Shown here: in pieces, positions 16,560-25,230 of the stretch
Layout of the letters: every line of letters starts with the position of its first letter
How positions within the stretch are numbered: position 1 is the stretch's first letter
Origin: JAJDOD01 sp050299835
Lineage (GTDB): Bacteria > Pseudomonadota > Alphaproteobacteria > Rhodobacterales > Rhodobacteraceae
DNA: 64,000 nt
Assembly (NCBI GenBank): GCA_050299835.1
Contig: JBNKWP010000011.1
Location: 38,640-102,639 of the forward strand
Direction of reading: 5' to 3'
Made by a program: the position numbers and the translations under genes
Notes under the pieces: generated by a model
What the model saw: only the letters and a program-made list of their open reading frames with translations
Told to the model about the DNA's origin: nothing
The model's database searches: none

Positions 16560-17165
16560 ATACAGGAGCTGGTTGCCAATGAGATGCGTGCCACGATCAT
16601 CGCTGACGACCAGTTGCGGCACCCCGAGAATGCCAAGTTCTTGCATGATCCTTTGGCCCTCGGCGATCCGTTGGTCGGTCGCGGTGGCCAGGGCCGGATC
16701 GTCTTGGAGTGCGCTCAGCAGGCTCGCTTCGTCCAGTGCGCCATCCGCGATCCGCGCGCCGATCCGCGCCACCACTTCTGGCCGTGACGTGTCCTGACCC
16801 TCGACATAACGGGCGGTCTGCGCCGTGTTCAGAAAGCGCGGGCCAAACGCCGGATCGATCCGGTCAAGCGCCACCAATGCGCGGGTCAGTGCAAGCGAAG
16901 ACAAGACTCCGCCCGCAGCGCGCATGACGCCGGTATGGTAGGCGTCCGTAAAGGGCTGGCCGGTCAGTTCCTGAATCCGATCGTCGTGTGCGCGCGCATG
17001 ATCCGCAATTGTGGAAACGGGCCGGGGCGCGGCAAAGAGGCCCATCGGCATCATCGTCAAACGCACGCCGGGCGTCTCGGATAGATGTTTGATGGTCGGG
17101 GCGGCGGCATAGCACCAGCCACAGAGCGGATCGAACAGGTAGGTAAACTGGGTCTTGGCGTCCAT
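16515..17165 (-). CDS. DsbA family thioredoxin-fold protein (CGWC)
   Basis: A 216-residue DsbA-like protein with the active-site pair CGWC in FDPLCGWCYAAAPTIKHL near residue 15, a helical insertion, and a cis-proline segment GVPQLVV near residue 190. There is no signal peptide, so it is probably cytoplasmic, like FrnE-type oxidoreductases. ATG 17165 is chosen because AAGGA lies just upstream; an earlier ATG at 17246 adds a hydrophilic leader. It follows the amidase gene after 129 bases and may share its transcript. Substrate unknown. Confidence 0.78.
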   Translation of the reverse strand: MDAKTQFTYLFDPLCGWCYAAAPTIKHLSETPGVRLTMMPMGLFAAPRPVSTIADHARAHDDRIQELTGQPFTDAYHTGVMRAAGGVLSSLALTRALVALDRIDPAFGPRFLNTAQTARYVEGQDTSRPEVVARIGARIADGALDEASLLSALQDDPALATATDQRIAEGQRIMQELGILGVPQLVVSDDRGTHLIGNQLLYSGGDVVLATLNETA

Positions 17166-17294
17166 CTGAGGTCCTTGTGGTGTCCGGTGCCTATTTGGGC
17201 TTTCGTGTTTCGGAGTCAAACAGCCAGCGGTGCTCATCATGGGCAAAATCGGCGGAGGTGTCGGTGACGCTCGACCGCAGTGCAGCGCATCGCC

Positions 17295-18737
17295 CTATGT
17301 ATGCCGGACGACCGGGTCGATGACAGGCAGCGGTCCGGAGAGCGCTCTTTCAATCCGTGCGGCAGCAAACAATAGCCTGCGTTCGCCGCGCGGAGGACCG
17401 ATGAGTTGCAGACCGACCGGTAGGCCGTCGTTGCTCAGACCGACAGGCAGTGACAGTGCCGGAAGACATGCTACCGTTGCTGGAAACGCATGGGCGAGCC
17501 AATCCATGTAGAAATCTAACTGGTGGCCACCGACCTCGGAAATCCACTCGACCTCCACGGGCTTGGGCATGCATCCCACAACCGGACAGGCGAGGACGTC
17601 GAAGCGGTCGAGCAGCTTACGCAGTTCGTGATAAATCCGCGTGCGCCCGGTCTGGGCATCCACGATGTCATCCATAGTCAGGGCAAGGCCGCGGCGGACG
17701 TTATCCTCCAGCGTTGGTTTGAAGCCCGCGCGAATGTCCGGGTCGATGTCGCGCATCAAGCTGGCCCAAAGGATGCCGCGTAACGTGTAATAGGTGCGGG
17801 GCATATCCGGCAATTCGAGCGGCGGCGCGTCGACAATGTGCCCCTCGCGTGCGAGGCGGGAGATCGCTGTTTCGAGATAGCCGGCCATGTCCGGGTCGAC
17901 CGGGCAATGGCCGCCGAAATCGGCGGACCAGGCGATCCGCACCGGTCCGTCCGCCTCATCGACGGCGCGCTGATAAGAGCCATCGGGATCGGCCGGAAAC
18001 GAGATCGGGTGGATCGGGTCGAAGCCGGACAGCGCATCCAGAAAGAGCGCGCAGTCCCGCACGTTGCGCGCCATCGGACCTTGCGCTCCTTCTATGATGA
18101 AACCGGCTGTGTCCGGTCCGCCGCCAACACGACCGGGACTGGGCCGCAGCCCGACGACGCCGCAATATGCGGCTGGGGTGCGCAGGCTGCCACCATGATC
18201 CGAGCCGTGGCTCAGCCAGACCTGGCCAACGGCAAGCTGGGCCGCGGCACCGCCGGAGGACCCGGCCGGATTCAGCCGCGTATCCCAGGGATTGCGGGTA
18301 TTGCCAAAGACCGCGTTGAACGTGTTCGCACCGGCTCCGAATTCCGGCGTGTTGGTCTTGCCGACAACCAGACCGCCACGCCGTTCAAGTCGCTCGACCA
18401 GCGGATCGCTTGCCGCCGGCACATAGTCGGCAAGGCCCGGCGTGCCAAACGTGCAGCGCACCCCCGCGACGGGCGTGAGGTCCTTGATCCCAAGCGGCAG
18501 GCCGGCAAGTGTCCGGATATCGTCCGTGTCCTGGCCTGTCGGCTGCGCCGCTGCGACGCGGGCGCGGTCGAAGCAGGTGGTTGGCATCGCATTGATCGCG
18601 GGATCAGTCTGGGCGTGGCGTTGTTCGGCCGCGTCGATCAGTTCGGCGGGCGATATCTCGCCGCGCCGAAGCATATCGACCACGGTAGACGCACTGAGCG
18701 CGCAGATTTCTGGGCCAGTATAGACGGGAGCGGTCAT
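17295..18737 (-). CDS. Amidase (amidase-signature family)
   Basis: A 480-residue amidase-signature enzyme. The Ser-cisSer-Lys triad is visible: Lys in PLGIKDLTPV, cis-Ser in NPAGSSGGAA, nucleophile Ser in SDHGGSLRTPA. These enzymes hydrolyse small amides to acid and ammonia in the cytoplasm. ATG 18737 is preferred over GTG 18752 because AGGA lies 8 bases upstream. It lies downstream of a TRAP operon on the same strand but behind a strong terminator, so it may depend on read-through. The neighbouring gamma-glutamyltransferase and TRAP genes suggest an imported amide or gamma-glutamyl compound. Confidence 0.87.
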   Translation of the reverse strand: MTAPVYTGPEICALSASTVVDMLRRGEISPAELIDAAEQRHAQTDPAINAMPTTCFDRARVAAAQPTGQDTDDIRTLAGLPLGIKDLTPVAGVRCTFGTPGLADYVPAASDPLVERLERRGGLVVGKTNTPEFGAGANTFNAVFGNTRNPWDTRLNPAGSSGGAAAQLAVGQVWLSHGSDHGGSLRTPAAYCGVVGLRPSPGRVGGGPDTAGFIIEGAQGPMARNVRDCALFLDALSGFDPIHPISFPADPDGSYQRAVDEADGPVRIAWSADFGGHCPVDPDMAGYLETAISRLAREGHIVDAPPLELPDMPRTYYTLRGILWASLMRDIDPDIRAGFKPTLEDNVRRGLALTMDDIVDAQTGRTRIYHELRKLLDRFDVLACPVVGCMPKPVEVEWISEVGGHQLDFYMDWLAHAFPATVACLPALSLPVGLSNDGLPVGLQLIGPPRGERRLLFAAARIERALSGPLPVIDPVVRHT

Positions 18738-18779
18738 GGTGTCGTCCTGCACGAAAAGCCGCCAACCTGCAGGCCGGCG

Positions 18780-18810
18780 AAAAGCAGGGCCCGGCAGCGT
18801 GCCGGACCCT
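18780..18810 (-). terminator. Terminator between dctP and the amidase gene
   Basis: Read on the minus strand, AGGGTCCGGCA pairs with TGCCGGGCCCT (one G-U) around a CGC loop and is followed by GCTTTTCG. It starts 8 bases after the dctP stop. A short T tract makes partial read-through into the amidase gene likely. Confidence 0.75.
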
Positions 18811-18818
18811 TTGCAAGC

Positions 18819-19901
18819 TTAGCCGAAATAGGGCTGCCGCTCGGCGGTGAAAGCCGCATCATAGCTTGCCTTGTAGCCCGAGCATTGCGCGGCATAGCTG
18901 TAATAGGCATCGGCCAGGCGCTTGTGGAAGTCGCTCGTTTCCGCGACCTGGTTCATCGTCTCGCGCGACGCCTTGCGCAGTGCATCCCATACCTCGGTCG
19001 GCAATGTGCCGATAGTCAGGCTGTCATCCGCCTTGAAACGTTCGAAGGCCTGAAGATTGGCGTGCAAGGTATCCGCGGAGGACCGGTTCGCTTCGGCCTC
19101 CGAGACCGTCTCGACGATGGTGCGCTGCGCATCCGTCAGTGCGTCCCAGGCCGCCATGTTCACGCCGAACTCGATGCCGCCATAAACATCGACGAATGTC
19201 GGCGTGTACATGTATTTCGCGACATTCTGGAAGCCAAAAGCCAGGTCGTTGGCAGGGCCGACCCATTCCGCGCCGTCAAGCGTCCCCGATTGCAGGGCCG
19301 AGAAGATTTCGGACGGGGGGATCGAGATGGCGTTCATTCCGAGCCGCGAGAGCACCTGACCGCCGAGACCAGCGGCACGGAAGTTCAGCCCGCGCAGATC
19401 TTCGACGCTGCTGATCTCCTTCTTGAACCAGCCGAAGGTCTGCATGCCCGAGCCGCCACCGATGAAGACCTGCAATCCGCGCGGATTGGTGAATTCGTTC
19501 AGCAATTCCTGGCCGCCGCCATAATACATCCAGGCGTGCATTTCGTCGAAGGTGAGGCCGAGGGGCACACCGGTGAAGAAAGCATGCGCGATGTCCCGGC
19601 CCGCGAACCACGACCCCGATCCGTGGTAGGCCTCGGCGGTGCCGCTTTCCACGGCCTCTTGCGTGCCGAAGGGCGGGACGAGTTCACCAACCCCGTAGAC
19701 GGTGACGTTGATCTCGCCACCACTCATCTGGGTTATGCGTTCGGCCCAGCGTAGGGCCGAGACACCGGGACCGGGCAGACCCTTGGGAACCGAGGTCACG
19801 AGCTTCCAATTGTGCTTCGCCTGAGCGCGGGCGATGACCGGGGCGCCGATGGCCAGCGGCGAGATCGCCGCGCCTTTCAAGATCTGTCTTCTTTTCAGCA
19901 T
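18819..19901 (-). CDS. dctP: TRAP substrate-binding protein, TakP (2-oxoacid) type
   Basis: A 360-residue binding protein whose N-terminus (MLKRRQILKGAAISPLAIGA) carries an RR-type export signal, so Tat export is possible. It belongs to the TakP branch: the segment around LNFRAAGLGGQVLSRLGMN and the ALQSGTLDGAEWVGPANDLAFGF region match the residues that bind 2-oxoacids through a bridging cation in that family. It is the last gene of dctQ-dctM-dctP and ends in a terminator, giving the reverse gene order to the TRAP operons at 5.6 and 48.8 kb. Confidence 0.87.
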   Translation of the reverse strand: MLKRRQILKGAAISPLAIGAPVIARAQAKHNWKLVTSVPKGLPGPGVSALRWAERITQMSGGEINVTVYGVGELVPPFGTQEAVESGTAEAYHGSGSWFAGRDIAHAFFTGVPLGLTFDEMHAWMYYGGGQELLNEFTNPRGLQVFIGGGSGMQTFGWFKKEISSVEDLRGLNFRAAGLGGQVLSRLGMNAISIPPSEIFSALQSGTLDGAEWVGPANDLAFGFQNVAKYMYTPTFVDVYGGIEFGVNMAAWDALTDAQRTIVETVSEAEANRSSADTLHANLQAFERFKADDSLTIGTLPTEVWDALRKASRETMNQVAETSDFHKRLADAYYSYAAQCSGYKASYDAAFTAERQPYFG

Positions 19902-19936
19902 TGTCTTTCCTCCAGGTTGAGTTCATTTTTTCTTGG

Positions 19937-21493
19937 TCAATTGTAAATGACCGATGGCAGCCAGGTGGCGATGCCCGGGATCAGCGCGACCACTACGAGC
20001 GCAAGCAGTTGGAGAAGCACGAAAGGCACGATGCCGCGATAGATGTGTGCGGTTGTCATCTCGGGCGGAGCGACCCGACGGAAGTAGAAGAGCGCGTAGC
20101 CGAAGGGCGGCGTCAGAAAGCTCATCTGCAGGTTCATGCTAATGAGGATCGCAAACCAAACAGGATCGACGCCAAGCTCCATCAAGGGCGGTGCTGCAAT
20201 CGGCACGACGATGAAGATGATCTCGACATATTCGATGATGAAGCCGAGCAGGAAAATGACGACCATCGTAAAGAATATCGCAGTGGCCGTTCCGCCCGGA
20301 AGGTTTTGCAGGAAATCGCGCACCATTTCCTCGCCGTGGAAGCCACGGAACACCAGGGACAGCATTGTCGCCCCAAGCACGATCAACACCAGCATGGCGA
20401 CCAGCGATGCCGTATCCCGCGCCACCGGCATGACCCGCCCTCTGCCATACTCCTGCCAAAGCGCCATGAGCGTTCCGGCGAAGACCGCGGCCAGTGCGAC
20501 CACGGCAAGAATCGCCAGGAAGATGTTCGCCTGGGACCCTCCGGCAGCCTTGACGAGGACGAGAACCAACGCCGCCGGCAGCACCGAGACCATGAGCGCG
20601 GCCTTCCATCTTGGCAGGGCGCGGTCTTCAAAAGCGGCCATGACGAGCGCGCCAGCCGCGCCAAGCGCGGCACTTTCCGTGGCGGTGGCAACACCCATGA
20701 GTATGGAGCCCAGGACGAGCAGGATCAGGACGAGCGGCATGAGCAGGGACCGCATGACATAGGCACCCGTGAGCTTCTGTGCCGCCCCGTCTTCGTCGCG
20801 CAGCCGAACCGGTGGGCAACTGGCCGGACGCAGATATGCAATGATCAGAATGTAGGCGATGTACAAGCCGACCAGCAGCAGCCCCGGCAGCATGGCCCCG
20901 GCGAACAGGTCCCCGACCGTGACCGGCGTCGGGGCCCAGTCGCCCGCCGCGCGGCGCCCTGCCTGGTAGGCAGAGGAGATCTGGTCCGTCAGCAGGATCA
21001 GCAGGATTGACGGCGGAATGATCTGACCAAGTGAGCCTGACGCGCAGATGACGCCGGCCGTCAGGGGTTTGGAATATCCGGCTTGCAGCATCGCCGGTAC
21101 AGCGATGAGACCAAGCATGAAGATTGTCGCGCCGATCACACCGGTCGATGCCGCAAGCAAGGCACCGACTGCGACGATGGCCACAGCCATGCCGCCATTG
21201 CGATCACCGAACAGGGCGGCGGCGGTCACCATCATGCGGCGCGCGATATCCGCTCGTTCCAGCAGGCCGCCCATGAGCACGAAGAGCGGCACGGAAAGGA
21301 AGATCGGGTTGGTCAGCAGCCCGAAGGCACGGGATGGAAACGCCGCCAGGATCGCCAGATCGAATGCACCGAAGAGTGACGCGATCATCGCCAGGACGGC
21401 AGGTACTCCGATCAGCACGAAGGCGACCGGTGCGGAGGACAGAATTCCCAAAAGCAGACAGACGCCGAGCAGAACGAGGAATGCTTCATTCAT
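19937..21493 (-). CDS. dctM: TRAP large permease DctM, long TakM-like form
   Basis: A 518-residue permease, about 80 residues longer than ordinary DctM. Extra membrane segments occur in the middle (around VSVLPAALVLVLVKAAGG and a following hydrophobic pair), as in large subunits that accompany TakP-type binding proteins. ATG 21493 overlaps the dctQ stop by 8 bases and decides the start. The C-terminal helices (SFLTPPFGYALFYFRRV) are typical of the family. Confidence 0.87.
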   Translation of the reverse strand: MNEAFLVLLGVCLLLGILSSAPVAFVLIGVPAVLAMIASLFGAFDLAILAAFPSRAFGLLTNPIFLSVPLFVLMGGLLERADIARRMMVTAAALFGDRNGGMAVAIVAVGALLAASTGVIGATIFMLGLIAVPAMLQAGYSKPLTAGVICASGSLGQIIPPSILLILLTDQISSAYQAGRRAAGDWAPTPVTVGDLFAGAMLPGLLLVGLYIAYILIIAYLRPASCPPVRLRDEDGAAQKLTGAYVMRSLLMPLVLILLVLGSILMGVATATESAALGAAGALVMAAFEDRALPRWKAALMVSVLPAALVLVLVKAAGGSQANIFLAILAVVALAAVFAGTLMALWQEYGRGRVMPVARDTASLVAMLVLIVLGATMLSLVFRGFHGEEMVRDFLQNLPGGTATAIFFTMVVIFLLGFIIEYVEIIFIVVPIAAPPLMELGVDPVWFAILISMNLQMSFLTPPFGYALFYFRRVAPPEMTTAHIYRGIVPFVLLQLLALVVVALIPGIATWLPSVIYN

Positions 21494-21995
21494 CGGTGTC
21501 CGGCTTTCCATATAGACCGGGACGCAGGCCGATACAAACCGCCGTAATCGCAAGTCCGGTAAAGATCAGCGTCACCAAAGTCTTGAGAAGAAAGTAGCCG
21601 GGCAGCCCGCCCATATTTGGAGAGGCCTCCAGGAGAGACCACGAGTTGCGGGTCAGCGGCCACGATGTCCACGCTGCCCAGGCCATCGCCGGCAGGAAGA
21701 GACAGAGCAGCGCCACACGTTCGAGAAGCCTCTGCAGCCCGGCGGACATCCGGTCACGCAGAACATCGACGCGGACCCCACGATTCAGGGCGACAACGGT
21801 GACCATTGGAACCGAAACGATGACAAAGTTCAGGTATGTCAGCAGATCGGTGGCCCACGGCCAGCCCAGCGAGAACGCGTAGCGCAGTGCCACAACCAGA
21901 ACCTGCAAGAGCAAAAGCGCCAGAACCGCAATCCCGCCAATATCCGTGAGAAGATCGAGAAATCGGCGTGAAGGAGTTCTTTTCGACTCGCCCAT
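21486..21995 (-). CDS. dctQ: TRAP small permease DctQ
   Basis: A 169-residue four-helix membrane protein. It begins 3 bases after the gamma-glutamyltransferase stop codon, which ties the enzyme and the transporter into one transcript. The internal RNSWSLLEASPNMGGLPGYF stretch is typical of DctQ partners of long DctM proteins. Confidence 0.85.
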   Translation of the reverse strand: MGESKRTPSRRFLDLLTDIGGIAVLALLLLQVLVVALRYAFSLGWPWATDLLTYLNFVIVSVPMVTVVALNRGVRVDVLRDRMSAGLQRLLERVALLCLFLPAMAWAAWTSWPLTRNSWSLLEASPNMGGLPGYFLLKTLVTLIFTGLAITAVCIGLRPGLYGKPDTDE

Positions 21996-21998
21996 CGT

Positions 21999-23585
21999 TC
22001 AATAACCCAACGCGATGCCGTCTTTGCGCGGGTCGGAGCCGCCAATCAGCACACCCGTTTTGTGGTCGATCCGGATCGCCTGTGCGCCACCGATGCCGAC
22101 AGGCGCACGGACGACATCGTGGCCCATCTCTGCAAGCCGAACTGCGGTTTCATCCGGCACGCGGGTTTCGACCTCCAACTTACCCGTGGCGATGTCGTAG
22201 AAGCTGCGCGGACCGTCGATCGCCGTTTGCGGGTCCAGTCCGAAATCGACGATGTTGGAAACGAAATGCGCGTGTCCCGCCGCCTGGTAAGGCCCACCCA
22301 TGACACCGAACGGCATGGTGTAAGTGCCTCCCTGTTCCAGGCATCCCGGGATCAGGGTGTGCAGTGGCCGCCGACCGCCGGCCAGTTCGTTCGGATGACC
22401 TTTCTCCAGCGAGAAGCCGCAGCCGCGGTTTTGCAGGCCGATGCCGAACTTCTGAGAGGCAAGCCCCGATCCGAACGGCCAGAAGATCGAATAGATCAGG
22501 GAGACGGCCAGCCGGTTTTCGTCGACGACGGTGATGTAAACCGTATCGCGATGCAGCGCTTCGGCGGGTCGCTTCGTTACGCGTCCTGCGGATTTCAGAT
22601 CGACCTGCGCGGCGAGTGAGGTCACAAGGCTGTCTGTGAGCAATCGGTCCAGGGATTGGCCCGTTGCATCAGGATCGCCCAGGAACATGTTGCGCACACC
22701 GTAGGAGAGACGGGTCGCCTCGGCTTCGAGGTGAATGCGTTCCGCACCATTCGGGTCAAGTTCGCCGATGCCGAAATGCTCCAGGATCGCAGTGATCAAA
22801 AGCGCCGTGACCCCTTGCGAGTTGGGCGGAAGCTCTACCAGGTCATGCCCCCTGTAGTTGCGTTTGACCGGTGTCATCTCGCTTGCTTTTGTCTGCGCGA
22901 AATCCTCGGCTGTATGCAATCCGCCGTGGGCGCGCAATGTCGCGACGATGTCTTCCATGACCTCGCCACGATAAAACGCATCCGCGCCGTCCCGAGCGAT
23001 CAGCTTCAGCGCCTCGGCCTGCGCGGCAGAAGAGAAGCGGCTCCCGGCAGTATAGGGTTTGCCGTTATCCAGGTAATGGTCCCGTCCCGGGCCGATCAGC
23101 CGCTCACCGAAGGCGGCCCAATCGAGCGCCGTGCGATGGTGAACGGGGACACCTGCCTCCGCGTAGCGGATGGCCGGGGCCAGTACATCGCTCAGCGCCA
23201 TTGTTCCTTTGGTCGCGACAAGCCGGTCAAAGGCATCGATTGCGCCGGGGACTGTCACCCCATGCGCCGAGTTGAGGGGAATCGTGTCGAACCCCTCGGC
23301 GCGAAGCCGGTCCGCGTCGAGCGCCGCCGGTGCCCGTCCAGACCCGTTCATCGCATAATATCCGGTCTCGGGATTGTGCAACAATGCGAAGACGTCGCCG
23401 CCCAGACCGGTCATGGCCGGTTCGCAGAGGCCCAGAACGAGCGCGCCCGCAACCGCTGCATCGACAGCGTTGCCGCCACTGCGCAGCACATCGACCGCCG
23501 TCAGTGCGGCCAGAGGATGCGACGTCGCGCACATTCCGTGGTCGGCGAAGACCGGCGATCGCCCAGGCCCTTGATAGTCATGCAT
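21999..23585 (-). CDS. ggt: Gamma-glutamyltransferase family protein
   Basis: A 528-residue Ntn-type hydrolase. The large-subunit region has GGNAVDAAVAGALVLGLCEP and GGDVFALL; the self-cleavage site and nucleophile Thr fall in HRDTVYITVVD, after which the small subunit contains FGIGLQNRGCGFSLE and the end motif DPRKDGIALGY. There is no signal peptide, so it is probably cytoplasmic and may be a catabolic acylase rather than glutathione-processing GGT. The start overlaps the GntR gene stop. With TRAP, amidase and DsbA-like genes downstream it likely releases glutamate from an imported gamma-glutamyl or cephalosporin-like amide. Confidence 0.85.
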   Translation of the reverse strand: MHDYQGPGRSPVFADHGMCATSHPLAALTAVDVLRSGGNAVDAAVAGALVLGLCEPAMTGLGGDVFALLHNPETGYYAMNGSGRAPAALDADRLRAEGFDTIPLNSAHGVTVPGAIDAFDRLVATKGTMALSDVLAPAIRYAEAGVPVHHRTALDWAAFGERLIGPGRDHYLDNGKPYTAGSRFSSAAQAEALKLIARDGADAFYRGEVMEDIVATLRAHGGLHTAEDFAQTKASEMTPVKRNYRGHDLVELPPNSQGVTALLITAILEHFGIGELDPNGAERIHLEAEATRLSYGVRNMFLGDPDATGQSLDRLLTDSLVTSLAAQVDLKSAGRVTKRPAEALHRDTVYITVVDENRLAVSLIYSIFWPFGSGLASQKFGIGLQNRGCGFSLEKGHPNELAGGRRPLHTLIPGCLEQGGTYTMPFGVMGGPYQAAGHAHFVSNIVDFGLDPQTAIDGPRSFYDIATGKLEVETRVPDETAVRLAEMGHDVVRAPVGIGGAQAIRIDHKTGVLIGGSDPRKDGIALGY

Positions 23586-24267
23586 GATCGCTGTTCCGCG
23601 CCGCGAGAAGGGGTGAGCCGTCGCGCCCCTGGGCGTCTGCCAGAAGCTTCATCAAGGTGAGGTAGTTATGTCCGACATGTTCCTTCATCAGCCTGCGGGC
23701 TGCTTGCGCATCGCCCATAAGCAGCGCGTCTGCGATCTGGCTGTGCTGGCTGTGTGGGACGCCTAGGTCGATGAGCTCGCTGTCAAAGTGAAAACCGACG
23801 GCGCTGTAGGGGCTGACCTTGAGCCGCGTCTCCCGCGCGAGCGAGGTTATCATCCAGTTCCGCGCCCCTTCATGAATAAGCGCGTGAAACTCGTTGTCGA
23901 TCTCCTGCGCCTCGCGGGCGTTTCCGGCCTCCACGGCCTCAAGCGAAATCTCCATCAATGCCTTCAGTCGCAGGCGCTGCGCTTCCGGTAGACGCTGGGC
24001 GGCGTAGGCGGCGCAAAGCCCCTCAATTTCGCCCATAGCTTCGAACGCTTCTCCGAGCTCGACCTCATTCATGCGGCGGACAATGGCGGAGCGACGCGGA
24101 CGCAGTTGCACCAGACCCGTGCTGGACAGGCTTTGGATGGCTTCGCGAATTGGCGTTCGTGAGACGTCGAACCGGCTTGCCAGAGCCTGCTCTTCTAACC
24201 GGTCTCCAGGGCGATAGACGCCGCGAACGATCAGTTCTGTAATGGCATTTCGTATGTTGCTGTCCAA
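23578..24267 (-). CDS. GntR family regulator (FCD domain)
   Basis: A GntR/FadR-type regulator: winged helix with GVYRPGDRLEEQALASRFDV and SRTPIREAIQSL, then an all-helical FCD ligand domain. TTG 24267 is proposed as start because GGGAGG lies 5 bases upstream, the protein then has normal length (229 residues) and the likely operator stays outside the gene; ATG 24312 would add 15 residues. It overlaps the ggt start by 8 bases, so it is the first gene of the ggt-TRAP operon and probably controls it together with its own synthesis. Confidence 0.8.
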   Translation of the reverse strand: MDSNIRNAITELIVRGVYRPGDRLEEQALASRFDVSRTPIREAIQSLSSTGLVQLRPRRSAIVRRMNEVELGEAFEAMGEIEGLCAAYAAQRLPEAQRLRLKALMEISLEAVEAGNAREAQEIDNEFHALIHEGARNWMITSLARETRLKVSPYSAVGFHFDSELIDLGVPHSQHSQIADALLMGDAQAARRLMKEHVGHNYLTLMKLLADAQGRDGSPLLAARNSDHA

Positions 24268-24321
24268 CGGGGCCTCCCGACTTCCTTGTCCAGACTGACG
24301 AAAACTGCACACAGGTCAATA

Positions 24322-24337
24322 TTTTTGTATACGAAAA
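24322..24337. promoter_or_regulatory. GntR operator candidate
   Basis: TTTTTGTATACGAAAA is a 16-base near-perfect palindrome around GTATAC with one mismatch per side. TTGTATAC-type cores are common operators of FadR/GntR regulators. It lies 55 bases upstream of the proposed GntR start. Autoregulation is inferred. Confidence 0.55.
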
Positions 24338-24419
24338 GTTGAAAGTGTATTCGGTTTCCGGTCAATCTCTGACCTTTTCACAAACCTTTGGCGCCTTCGT
24401 TCGAGTGATATGCGCCGTC

Positions 24420-25214
24420 TTAATCTGCGGCAAAAGCGATGGTCGGCACATCCACGACCGTCGCGCCGCCATCGACGGTCAGAACCGCGCCGGAGACCAT
24501 CGACGCCGCATCCGAACACAGGAACAGCGCCGCTTGTGCGACTTCGCGCGGTGTCGCGGGCCGACCAAGTGGCACGTCTCGCGTGACCAGCGCATAGGCC
24601 TCGTCGATCGAGGCCAGGTTCCGGCGTGCCATCAGTTCCGACATTTCGCTATCTGCCATCTCGGTCCGAACCCAGCCCGGGCAGATCGTGTTGCACCGCA
24701 CGCCCTTGGGCCCGTAGTCGCGCGTAATCGACTTTGCCAGGCCGATCAGGGCGTGCTTGGTGGTGACGTAGCCGCAGGCTTCCGGCCCGGCTGCGAGCCC
24801 GGCAATGGACGACATCATCAGAATATTGCCCTGACGCGCGACCAGATCGGGCAGGGCGGCGCGGGTGACGATCATCGCGGTGTTCAGATTCGCCGCAATG
24901 GCGTTTTGCCATTCCGCGTCGTCAGTTTCGGACAGGGTGCCGAACCCGAACCCCCCGGCATTGCAGACCAAAATGTCGAGCGGACCGAAATGGTTGTGGA
25001 AGCACTCCAGCGCCTCTTCTACCTGTGCGGGGTCAGAGGCATCCGCGGGAAGGGCCAGGCCGCCGGTCTTGCCCGCGACCCGCTCAAGGGGCTCGAAACG
25101 ACGCCCCATCAGCCCAACCTTTGCCCCGGCTTTCACGAAGGATTCGGCGATGGCTGCGCCGATCCCCGTGCCCGCCCCGGTGACCAGGGCAGTTTTTCCG
25201 TCGAGGCTAGGCAT
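24420..25214 (-). CDS. Short-chain dehydrogenase/reductase
   Basis: A 264-residue SDR with TGAGTGIG near residue 12, NAG, and YVTTK as the catalytic Tyr/Lys. ATG 25214 is chosen: GGAAGG lies upstream, and the earlier ATG (25268) would overlap the TctA gene and add a non-conserved leader. It is the last gene of the tctCBA operon, 16 bases behind tctA, so it probably oxidises or reduces the imported acid or a product of it. Confidence 0.87.
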   Translation of the reverse strand: MPSLDGKTALVTGAGTGIGAAIAESFVKAGAKVGLMGRRFEPLERVAGKTGGLALPADASDPAQVEEALECFHNHFGPLDILVCNAGGFGFGTLSETDDAEWQNAIAANLNTAMIVTRAALPDLVARQGNILMMSSIAGLAAGPEACGYVTTKHALIGLAKSITRDYGPKGVRCNTICPGWVRTEMADSEMSELMARRNLASIDEAYALVTRDVPLGRPATPREVAQAALFLCSDAASMVSGAVLTVDGGATVVDVPTIAFAAD

Positions 25215-25230
25215 GGCGGTTATCCTTCCA

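Noticed and set aside
17838..19754. 638-codon plus-strand frame across the amidase and dctP genes
   Set aside because: Antisense to two genes with clear catalytic or binding motifs; the translated sequence has no family features.
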